A stretch of 7,049 nt of DNA. It comes from Prevotella sp. (GTDB lineage Bacteria; Bacteroidota; Bacteroidia; Bacteroidales; Bacteroidaceae). The DNA is taken from assembly GCA_017623335.1 (NCBI GenBank), contig JAGAPI010000042.1, forward strand, positions 1 through 7,049, given 5' to 3'. Numbering within the stretch: position 1 is the stretch's first letter; each line of letters starts with the position of its first letter. Positions 1-5,431 of this stretch are shown here, piece after piece. The position numbers were made by a program, and so were the translations under genes. The notes below the pieces were generated by a model. That model did not search any database, was not told where the DNA came from, and saw only the letters and a program-made list of their open reading frames with translations.

Positions 1-769
1 CCACCGATACAAGTATGATGGCAGCACCCGAGGGTACGCTCAGAAAGAAGCTCAGACAGAAACCGGCAAGACAAAACACCATGCTCACTATGATGCTGAG
101 CAGCATCATGGTGGAAAAATTATGGGTGAAAAGGTTGGCGGTGATTTGCGGAATGGTGAGCAGACTGATGACCATAACAACACCCATTATTCGGAGAGCA
201 GCCACTATCGTAACGGCTATAAGCATCATCATTCCATATTCTATAATGCTGACGGGCAACCGCTGTGTGCGGGCAAACTGGCTGTCGAACGCCACGGCAA
301 CGATGACACGGCGGAACACAGAAAACACTGCAAGCGCCGTAACCGCAAGCGTGGCAAGCACCACAAGGTCGGGAGTACCGATAGTCAGCAGACTGCCGAA
401 AAGATAGGATGACATGTCGGTGACAAAGCCAGGTGTTAGATAGCTGAAGATGATACCCACGCTCATGCCAAAAGTCCAAAACATGGCGATGGCGGAGTCC
501 TGACGTACATCGCGCCTTGCCGACAGCCACTGCACTCCAAGCGCGCTCGCCACGGCAAACGCCATGGCTCCAAGCAGTGGGCTGCTGCCGAGAAACACAG
601 CAAGTCCTATGCCGCCAAACGAGGCATGAGTGATGCCTCCGCTAATGAACACAAGCCGTCGGGTGACAACGTAGGTGCCCACAATGCCACAGACAATGCT
701 CGCAAGCAGACAGCCAAGGACAGCATTGCGAAAAAAATCGTATTCGAAAACGGAAAGTATTTGTTCCAT
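1..769 (-). CDS. Metal ABC transporter permease, ABC-3 (ZnuB/MntB/TroC) family, C-terminus cut by window edge
   Basis: This is the membrane subunit of an importer for a divalent metal (zinc, manganese or iron); with an ATPase and a periplasmic binding protein it would carry the ion across the inner membrane. Reading from the ATG at 769, the frame stays open to the left edge for 256 residues; the family is usually about 265-290 long, so only the tail is missing. The family signature SGGITHASFGGIGL lies at residues 43-56, DMSSYLFGSLLTIGTPD at about 118-134, and VVMVISLLTIPQITA near 197-211, followed by the late helix and SVPSGAAIILV. Seven or more hydrophobic helices are visible. No Shine-Dalgarno precedes the ATG. 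It lies 115 nt after the small membrane-protein gene on the same strand, separated by a repeat hairpin, so co-transcription is uncertain. The metal cannot be read from the sequence, and the ATPase gene is not in view. Confidence 0.93.
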   Translation of the reverse strand, partial: MEQILSVFEYDFFRNAVLGCLLASIVCGIVGTYVVTRRLVFISGGITHASFGGIGLAVFLGSSPLLGAMAFAVASALGVQWLSARRDVRQDSAIAMFWTFGMSVGIIFSYLTPGFVTDMSSYLFGSLLTIGTPDLVVLATLAVTALAVFSVFRRVIVAVAFDSQFARTQRLPVSIIEYGMMMLIAVTIVAALRIMGVVMVISLLTIPQITANLFTHNFSTMMLLSIIVSMVFCLAGFCLSFFLSVPSGAAIILVSV

Positions 770-783
770 ATTATATTTTTAAA

Positions 784-888
784 ATGAAGAATGAAGAGTG
801 AAGAATGAAGAATTTTTCGTTCTTCCCTTCAAAATCTTGCTGACATTCTTCACTTTTCACTCTTCATTCTTCACTCTTCATTCCTCAC
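784..888. repeat. Intergenic inverted repeat made of 7-bp tandem units
   Basis: The left arm is four heptamers (ATGAAGA, ATGAAGA, GTGAAGA, ATGAAGA) at 784-811. The right arm is six complementary-type heptamers (TCTTCAC/TCTTCAT and variants) at 847-888. Positions 791-811 and 861-881 are perfect 21-bp reverse complements around a 49-nt loop, so a transcript could fold into a long hairpin. It fills the gap between two minus-strand genes, and the stop codon of the upstream gene (885-887) falls inside the last heptamer. It could be an intergenic repeat family, a processing or attenuation hairpin, or slipped-strand expansion. There is no U-tract typical of an intrinsic terminator on the minus strand. 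Confidence 0.85.
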
Positions 889-1277
889 TCCCCAATAAGC
901 ATCACCACCTCGTCCTTCACCTGATTTGGCAAATTTATCCCACGCAGGATAAGGCTGCGATTCCATCCCGCCACTTCGTCCTGACGCATGGTGTAGAGAA
1001 TGTCGCGGAACTGTTCTGCCTCATCATCGGTGTAGTCGTCGGACGGGCGTCCACGATATTGGTCCAGCTCCTCGTCATCGTAATATTCCACGGGCTTCAC
1101 TGCCGCCTCCATCATGCAGGTCTGCTCACACTTGTCGTTGTCGCCGTTGCAGGTGCCGCAGTCGCTGCCGGCATTAACGGGAGCTGCTGTATCCACACCG
1201 TCGCCACGCATAAGCATTTTCGTTGCCACCGCCGCCACAATGCCCAGCACCACAAGTGACACAAGAAGAATCAGCAT
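885..1277 (-). CDS. Small single-pass membrane protein with a four-cysteine cluster, conserved Bacteroidales family of unknown function
   Basis: The 130-residue product starts with a hydrophobic helix (LILLVSLVVLGIVAAVATKML, about residues 2-22), then a short linker and a cysteine cluster of pattern C-x2-C-x6-C-x3-C, then an acidic, tyrosine-rich soluble part ending LPNQVKDEVVMLIGE. I chose the ATG at 1277 rather than the in-frame ATG at 1322: the later one begins directly at the membrane helix, has GGAGG four bases upstream (1282-1286), and overlaps the end of aroA by only 7 nt (ATGCTGA), which suggests translational coupling. The longer start would add 15 residues with no membrane or motif content. 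From memory, close relatives sit beside aroA in other Bacteroidales and some carry the label phospholipase; I see no phospholipase motif. The cysteines could bind a metal or Fe-S cluster or form disulfides; this is inference. Confidence 0.8.
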   Translation of the reverse strand: MLILLVSLVVLGIVAAVATKMLMRGDGVDTAAPVNAGSDCGTCNGDNDKCEQTCMMEAAVKPVEYYDDEELDQYRGRPSDDYTDDEAEQFRDILYTMRQDEVAGWNRSLILRGINLPNQVKDEVVMLIGE

Positions 1278-2527
1278 GATGCCTCCGTCACTGTCCACCC
1301 TGCCGAGCGTAAGTCGTCCCAAAAATAGGGGTAAGACTTCGACACCACCTCGGGATTGTTTATCCTCATCTCGCCAAGTCGCAGCGCCATCGGCGCAAAT
1401 GCCAGCGCCATGCGGTGATCATTGTATGTATCTATCGACTTGTCGGCGGCAGGCTCACACATCTCACCGTCCCAATAAAGTTCGCAGCCGTCAACATCGT
1501 GCAGCACAAATCCCAGTTTAAGCATTTCAGCCTTGAGCGCCTCTATGCGGTCGGTCTCCTTTATCTTCAGCGTCTGAAGCCCGCTGAAGCGGAATTTCAC
1601 GCCCATGGCGCAGCAAGTTGCCACGAAAGTTTGAGCGAGGTCGGGCGAGTTGATAAAATCATACTCCAGACGCGGCACCATCGACCTCACGCGTTTCAGC
1701 CTAACATCGGTGATATTGCCAGTCTCGCCGAACACTGTCTTCACTCCCATCAGGCTGAACACATAACGCAGCGATGAGTCACCCTGCTTTGACCCGTCCA
1801 TCAGTCCGCTGAGGGTCAGTTCATCGTCGTCACCCTGTGACAATGCCATTATTTCATACCAATAACTGGCTGCACTCCAATCGTTTTCAATCACATAGTC
1901 GCGTGCCGTATATGGAGAAGGTTCAACGGTGATTGTACGTGAATCGGTCCACTCAGCTTTTGCACCCCATTCGCGCATCATACAGAGAGTCAGGTCGATA
2001 TAAGGGCGCGAAATCACCTCGCCCTTGAGATTGAGCGTAAGCCCCTGGCGCATCACGGGAGCCACCATGAGCAGCGCCGAGATGTATTGCGAGCTCACAT
2101 CGCCCTGAATGTCGAGTTCGCCGCCGTCCATCTGCCGTCCGCGTATGCGAAGCGGTGGAAATCCCTCTTCGCCCACATACTCTATATCGGCGCCAAGAAA
2201 GCGTAGCGCATCCACCAGCACCCCTATCGGGCGGTGTTTCATACGCTCGGTGCCTGTTACTATATGTTCGTCTCCGTCACAGGTGGAGAGATAGGCTGTC
2301 ATGAAGCGCATGGCGGTGCCGGCAGCCTTGATGTCGATCACCGGCGGCATATTCTTCAATGCGTCAATCACTACTTCGGTGTCATCACAATCGCTGAGAT
2401 TTCCTGGAGGTGTGCCGTCTCCTGCCAAGGCGCTGATTATGAGCGCACGGTTGCTTATGCTTTTTGATGCCGGCAGATTAATGGTAGTACGTACTCCCGC
2501 GGGCGCTTTCACAATATATTGCTTCAC
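1271..2527 (-). CDS. aroA: 3-phosphoshikimate 1-carboxyvinyltransferase (EPSP synthase)
   Basis: It transfers the enolpyruvyl group of PEP to shikimate-3-phosphate, the sixth step of the shikimate pathway to chorismate, in the cytoplasm. At 418 residues it has normal family length. Visible motifs: LPASKSISNRAL (residues 18-29, Lys22, Ser23, Arg27), AGTAMRF (69-75), ERMKHRPIG (94-102), SSQ (145-147), SRPYIDL (173-179), Asp296 in NSPDLAQT, KETDR (323-327), NDHRM (369-373) and Lys397 in SKSYPYF. These correspond to the substrate-binding and catalytic residues of the E. coli enzyme. Phe75 occupies the place of E. coli Pro101. The start is GTG at 2527: no in-frame ATG lies between it and the upstream stop at 2558-2560, and it places the first motif where the family has it. 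It heads the leftward transcript and overlaps the next gene by 7 nt. Confidence 0.97.
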   Translation of the reverse strand: MKQYIVKAPAGVRTTINLPASKSISNRALIISALAGDGTPPGNLSDCDDTEVVIDALKNMPPVIDIKAAGTAMRFMTAYLSTCDGDEHIVTGTERMKHRPIGVLVDALRFLGADIEYVGEEGFPPLRIRGRQMDGGELDIQGDVSSQYISALLMVAPVMRQGLTLNLKGEVISRPYIDLTLCMMREWGAKAEWTDSRTITVEPSPYTARDYVIENDWSAASYWYEIMALSQGDDDELTLSGLMDGSKQGDSSLRYVFSLMGVKTVFGETGNITDVRLKRVRSMVPRLEYDFINSPDLAQTFVATCCAMGVKFRFSGLQTLKIKETDRIEALKAEMLKLGFVLHDVDGCELYWDGEMCEPAADKSIDTYNDHRMALAFAPMALRLGEMRINNPEVVSKSYPYFWDDLRSAGWTVTEASC

Positions 2528-2599
2528 GATTATATATTTGTATTTATTATTTTGTATTTATTTTGCATTTCGGAACCCATTATTCCGCATTTTGGTTTG

Positions 2600-2631
2600 C
2601 AAAAATACAAAGAAAAATCGGATTGCACAAA
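2600..2631 (-). promoter_or_regulatory. Predicted Bacteroidota-type promoter of aroA
   Basis: On the minus strand TTTG (2631-2628) is followed after exactly 20 bases by TATTTTTG (2607-2600), matching the TTTG-N19-21-TAnnTTTG consensus used by the primary sigma factor of Bacteroidota. Transcription would start near 2593, giving a leader of about 65 nt before the GTG at 2527. The 21-bp repeats begin 44 bases upstream of the -33 element. Confidence 0.6.
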
Positions 2632-2674
2632 TTTTTTCATAGTATGTAAGCATTTAAATCAATTTTTAATAGAT

Positions 2675-2737
2675 TTCCAAACGATTGGTTTACGATTCCA
2701 AACGATTGATTTATGATTCTAAACGATACGTTTGGGA
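2675..2737. repeat. Three tandem 21-bp repeats, operator-like
   Basis: Copy 1 (2675-2695) and copy 2 (2696-2716) agree at 19 of 21 positions; copy 3 (2717-2737) agrees with copy 2 at 15 of 21. Each contains an AAACGAT core followed by a T-rich half; in copy 3 this is the palindrome AAACG-ATA-CGTTT (2721-2733), and in copy 1 AAAC-N5-GTTT (2679-2691). A period of 21 bp is two helical turns, so a protein bound at each copy would sit on one face of the DNA. The position just upstream of the aroA promoter suggests a regulator site, but no regulator is encoded in the window. Confidence 0.75.
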
Positions 2738-2862
2738 AAATATTACCATTGCAGAAAAGCAGCGAAGATAAGACTAATGCTGCAAAGATTAGAGAGCAGT
2801 TGCTTTCAACGAGAAAAAATGAAAAAAAATAAAAAAATAGGGGAATTAGGAATGATTCTTTA

Positions 2863-2883
2863 TGCTTCATGCTTCATTTTTCA
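2863..2883. repeat. Short heptamer repeat run (TGCTTCA, TGCTTCA, TTTTTCA)
   Basis: Three consecutive 7-bp units of the same TNNTTCA type as in the 784-888 repeat lie directly before the -7 box of the purF-like gene. An A-rich near-complement (2811-2826, 15 of 16 matches to the reverse complement of 2877-2892) lies 50 nt upstream. Because both arms are low-complexity A/T, the pairing may be chance. Confidence 0.4.
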
Positions 2884-2893
2884 TTTTTTTTCG

Positions 2894-2901
2894 TAACTTT
2901 G
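2894..2901 (+). promoter_or_regulatory. Predicted -7 promoter element of the purF-like gene
   Basis: TAACTTTG matches the Bacteroidota -7 consensus TAnnTTTG exactly. There is no clear TTTG at the expected -33 position (about 2869-2874), so the promoter is weak or regulated. The leader would be about 35 nt, with AGGA at 2931-2934, nine bases before the ATG. Confidence 0.55.
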
Positions 2902-2943
2902 CACCCATATTTTTAACAAACAAATACAACAGGATAAATTTTT

Positions 2944-4353
2944 ATGGGTGGTTTTTTCGGAACAATATCAAAACATAGCTGTTCCACCGATTTATTTTAC
3001 GGCACCGATTACAATTCGCACCTTGGTACGAAGCGTGGAGGTATGGCAACCTACGATGCAGAGAAGAACTCCTTCTCGCGAGTGATTCACAATCTGGAGA
3101 GCACATACTTCCGAACGAAGTTTGAAAGTGAATTGCCAAAATTCAGCGGCAATTCCGGTATTGGAATAATCAGCGACACCGACCCTCAACCCATCATACT
3201 CAACTCACATCTGGGGCGCTTTGCCATAGTGACGGTGGCAAAAATAACAAACACAGAAGAAATAGTGAAAGACCTGCTTGCCAAGAACATGCACTTTGGA
3301 GAGCAGAGCACGGGCACCAATCAAACTGAGCTTGTGGCACTGCTGATAATACAAGGCAAGAATTTCGTGGAGGGCATTGAAAATGTGTTTAAGACCATCA
3401 AGGGCTCATGTTCAATGCTGCTGCTCACTGAGGATGGCATAATCTGCGCCCGTGACCAGTGGGGACGTACACCTATTATTATAGGTAAGAAGGACGGGGC
3501 ATACGCAGTGACCAGCGAGACATCGGCATTCCCCAACCTCGACTATGAGATAGACACATATCTCGGTCCGGGCGAGATAGTGAGAATGCGCGCCGACAGC
3601 ATAGAGCAAATGCGCAAGCCCAACAAAGAAATGCAAATATGCTCATTTCTCTGGGTGTATTATGGATTTCCTACATCCTACTATGAGGGCAGAAATGTAG
3701 AGGAAGTGCGCAACAAATCGGGCTATATGATGGGCAAGGGCGACCACGACACCGACATTGACTGTGCCTGTGGCATTCCCGACTCAGGAGTGGGAATGGC
3801 TCTGGGATATGCCGAGGGCAAGGGGGTGCCATATCACCGTGCCATATCTAAATACACTCCGACATGGCCGCGCAGCTTTACGCCCAGCAACCAGGAGATG
3901 CGCAGCCTGGTGGCAAAGATGAAGCTTATACCCAACAAAGCTATGCTTGACGGCAAAAAAGTGCTGTTCTGCGACGACTCGATAGTGAGAGGGACGCAGC
4001 TGCGCGACAATGTAAAGATGCTCTATGACTGCGGAGCCAAAGAGGTACACATACGCATAGCATGTCCACCGCTCATCTACGGTTGCCCGTTCATAGGCTT
4101 CACAAGCTCGAAAAGCGACCTTGAACTTATAACGCGACGCATAATAAAGGAACTGGAAGGCGATGAAAACAAGAATTTGGAAAAGTATGCCACTACCGAC
4201 AGTCCCGAATACAAAAAGCTGGTGGAGATTATGCGCAGCCGTTTCGGATTTGAGTCGCTGAAGTTCAGCAAACTTGAAGATCTGGTGGAAGCAATAGGTC
4301 TGCCCAAGTGCAAACTGTGCACCCATTGTTTCGATGGAAGCAGCCACTTCTGA
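2944..4353 (+). CDS. PurF-like amidophosphoribosyltransferase paralogue lacking the glutaminase nucleophile
   Basis: True PurF makes 5-phosphoribosylamine from PRPP and glutamine at the start of purine synthesis. This 469-residue protein has the two-domain layout of the Bacillus-type enzyme. The phosphoribosyltransferase half looks intact: IPDSGVGMALGYA (278-290), the flexible-loop region YTPTWPRSFTPSNQEMR (304-320), and the PRPP loop VLFCDDSIVRGTQ (340-352). Four cysteines match the Fe-S ligands of the B. subtilis enzyme: Cys233, Cys381, Cys459 and Cys462, the last two in CKLCTHCFDG. The N-terminal half keeps the fold markers (RDQWGRTPIIIG, 170-181), but it starts MGGFFG, so the nucleophilic Cys of CGVFG is Gly2. 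The usual HxRYST, HNGN and SD(S/T)E motifs are also replaced. An in-frame TAA at 2935-2937 excludes an upstream start that would supply the Cys. From memory, Bacteroides carry the same MGGFFG form beside a separate canonical enzyme, so this is probably a stable family rather than a decayed gene. The reaction it performs is unknown; it may use free ammonia or another amine. Confidence 0.9.
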   Translation: MGGFFGTISKHSCSTDLFYGTDYNSHLGTKRGGMATYDAEKNSFSRVIHNLESTYFRTKFESELPKFSGNSGIGIISDTDPQPIILNSHLGRFAIVTVAKITNTEEIVKDLLAKNMHFGEQSTGTNQTELVALLIIQGKNFVEGIENVFKTIKGSCSMLLLTEDGIICARDQWGRTPIIIGKKDGAYAVTSETSAFPNLDYEIDTYLGPGEIVRMRADSIEQMRKPNKEMQICSFLWVYYGFPTSYYEGRNVEEVRNKSGYMMGKGDHDTDIDCACGIPDSGVGMALGYAEGKGVPYHRAISKYTPTWPRSFTPSNQEMRSLVAKMKLIPNKAMLDGKKVLFCDDSIVRGTQLRDNVKMLYDCGAKEVHIRIACPPLIYGCPFIGFTSSKSDLELITRRIIKELEGDENKNLEKYATTDSPEYKKLVEIMRSRFGFESLKFSKLEDLVEAIGLPKCKLCTHCFDGSSHF

Positions 4354-4371
4354 CATATTTATTGAAGATTG

Positions 4372-4403
4372 TTTGGAGGTTACAATATTTTTTTGTACCT
4401 TTG
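4372..4403 (+). promoter_or_regulatory. Predicted promoter of the lipoprotein-DUF1599-DoxX operon
   Basis: TTTG (4372-4375), 20 bases, then TACCTTTG (4396-4403) is a full match to the Bacteroidota -33/-7 consensus. The start of transcription would be near 4410, leaving a leader of about 20 nt to the first ATG (4430) or 47 nt to the second (4457). It lies in the 76-nt gap after the purF-like stop codon, so the downstream genes can be expressed independently of it. Confidence 0.68.
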
Positions 4404-4429
4404 CCGGACAAATAATTGTCTGAAAACGA

Positions 4430-4810
4430 ATGGCATCACACAAATACTGTACACAAATGAGAATATTCGCGACAATGCTGTTGGCAACAGCGATATTGAC
4501 AAGCTGCGGAGACAATCCGAAAAAGATGGTGGAGCGGCGCAAGGCATCAAGAGCGGAATTTTTGGACTCACTGCTCAATGAGGCTCAGGAAAAACTGCGT
4601 ATCACCGACAGCACACTGCAAGCTGAAGAGGCTTTATATAAAAATATGTGTGCCACCGTAGAGCAGCACCGCAAGGAGTTGACTGCCACCAAAGAAGAAC
4701 TTGAGTCACTCAACCGCAAGCGCGTGCTGGTGGACTCGCTCAAGACACAGTTTGATGTGGATTGCGGACGTGTGAAGTTCATTCACAAAAAGCAAAAAGA
4801 GGCAAAATAA
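4430..4810 (+). CDS. Small predicted coiled-coil lipoprotein of unknown function
   Basis: This 126-residue protein has a lipoprotein signal peptide: a hydrophobic stretch (MRIFATMLLATAILTSC) ending in the lipobox L-T-S-C with the lipidated Cys at residue 26. The rest is charged and heptad-like (about residues 34-105, rich in Glu, Lys, Leu), so a coiled coil is likely. It should be anchored in an envelope membrane on the periplasmic side. No acidic surface-export signal directly follows the Cys (G-D-N-P). The in-frame ATG at 4457 (residue 10) would give a more typical short signal peptide and is an equally good start; neither has a Shine-Dalgarno. It is the first gene behind the 4372-4403 promoter and ends 16 nt before the DUF1599 gene. 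I do not recognise a named family. Confidence 0.8.
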   Translation: MASHKYCTQMRIFATMLLATAILTSCGDNPKKMVERRKASRAEFLDSLLNEAQEKLRITDSTLQAEEALYKNMCATVEQHRKELTATKEELESLNRKRVLVDSLKTQFDVDCGRVKFIHKKQKEAK

Positions 4811-4826
4811 AAAACCGCAAAGCGAA

Positions 4827-5390
4827 ATGACAGACAAACAGTTAGAACATACCAACCGACAGTTTGAGGAGGCGATAGCTGAATGTCGCGCACTGTTTAA
4901 GAAAAAGCTGCACGACTATGGAGCATCGTGGCGCATACTCCGCGCCTCGTCGCTCACAGACCAGCTGTATATAAAGGCAAAGCGCATACGCTCGCTTGAA
5001 ATTAAAAAGGTATCAATGGTGGGCGAAGGAATACGTCAGGAGTTTGTGGCGCTTATAAACTATGGAATCATAGGATTAATCCAGCTGGAAAAGGGATTTG
5101 CCGACAGCACCGACATCACCCCCGATGAGGCTCTCGCTCTGTACGACAGCTACGCACAAAAGAGCCTGGAGCTGATGAAACGCAAAAACCACGACTACGA
5201 TGAGGCGTGGCGCGGAATGAGAGTGAGCAGCTATACCGACCTGATACTCACAAAACTGGAGAGAGTGAAGGAAATTGAGAATCTTGGCGGCGACACGCTG
5301 GTGAGCGAAGGCATCGACGCCAACTATATGGATATAATAAACTACGCCGTGTTTGGGGTGATAAAGCTCAATGAGCAGAAACAACAATAA
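4827..5390 (+). CDS. DUF1599 (Nmad1-type) protein with two tandem copies of the domain
   Basis: The 187-residue protein is predicted soluble and mostly helical. It is an internal duplication: HDY-x3-WR-x2-R-x-SS-x-TD occurs at residues 29-45 and again at 122-138, followed by Lys50/Lys143, Arg53/Arg146, EGI (67-69 and 161-163) and INY (77-79 and 171-173). The offset is 93, then 94 residues. I recognise this as DUF1599, which to my memory has been renamed nucleotide modification associated domain 1 and is also found in phages; the biochemical activity is not established. The gene follows the lipoprotein gene by 16 nt and precedes the DoxX-like gene by 41 nt, so the three probably form one transcript. 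No signal peptide or membrane segment is visible, so it should act in the cytoplasm. Confidence 0.88.
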   Translation: MTDKQLEHTNRQFEEAIAECRALFKKKLHDYGASWRILRASSLTDQLYIKAKRIRSLEIKKVSMVGEGIRQEFVALINYGIIGLIQLEKGFADSTDITPDEALALYDSYAQKSLELMKRKNHDYDEAWRGMRVSSYTDLILTKLERVKEIENLGGDTLVSEGIDANYMDIINYAVFGVIKLNEQKQQ

Positions 5391-5431
5391 CAACGGGGTA
5401 AAAAAACGGAAAGCGCAACTAAAACAAGGAC

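Larger units (their letters stand above)
2528..2943. other. AT-rich divergent intergenic region between aroA and the purF-like gene
   Basis: These 416 bases contain no convincing gene. They hold the aroA promoter (2600-2631), a three-copy 21-bp tandem repeat (2675-2737), an A-rich stretch (2811-2840), a short run of heptamer repeats (2863-2883), and a -7 box for the rightward gene (2894-2901). The small frames that run through it encode low-complexity Phe/Ser/Leu-rich or repeat-derived peptides and are not supported. Confidence 0.75.

Noticed and set aside
120..530. Open frames on both strands inside the ABC permease gene
   Set aside because: The minus-strand frame starting at 769 gives an unbroken ABC-3 family protein with its signature motifs; the other frames give His/Arg/Ser-rich peptides of no known type.
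798..1259. Plus-strand open frame of 153 codons over the repeat and the small membrane-protein gene
   Set aside because: Its start falls in the heptamer repeat and the rest is antisense to a gene with a good start, Shine-Dalgarno and conserved-looking sequence.
2637..2870. Minus-strand 77-codon frame in the aroA/purF-like intergenic region, with a repeated NQSFG peptide
   Set aside because: The peptide repeat is only the translation of the 21-bp DNA repeats (a multiple of three), the N-terminal part is low-complexity Phe-rich, and the C-terminal end overlaps the aroA promoter region.
2735..2893. Riboswitch or small RNA gene upstream of the purF-like gene
   Set aside because: Nearly all of this lies upstream of the predicted transcription start, is AT-rich, and shows no purine-riboswitch or other known aptamer pattern.
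2905..2946. A possible upstream start for the purF-like gene that would add the missing catalytic Cys as a propeptide form
   Set aside because: An in-frame TAA at 2935-2937 blocks any extension, and there is no Cys in the short stretch between it and the ATG.
4354..4371. Intrinsic terminator after the purF-like gene
   Set aside because: No GC-rich stem followed by a T-run is visible; the T-run at 4388-4394 belongs to the promoter spacer.
3784..4578. Long open frame (264 codons) on the minus strand across the 3' half of the purF-like gene
   Set aside because: It lies antisense to a clearly conserved coding region, has no recognisable motif, and would run through the promoter and lipoprotein gene on the other strand; it is a codon-bias shadow.
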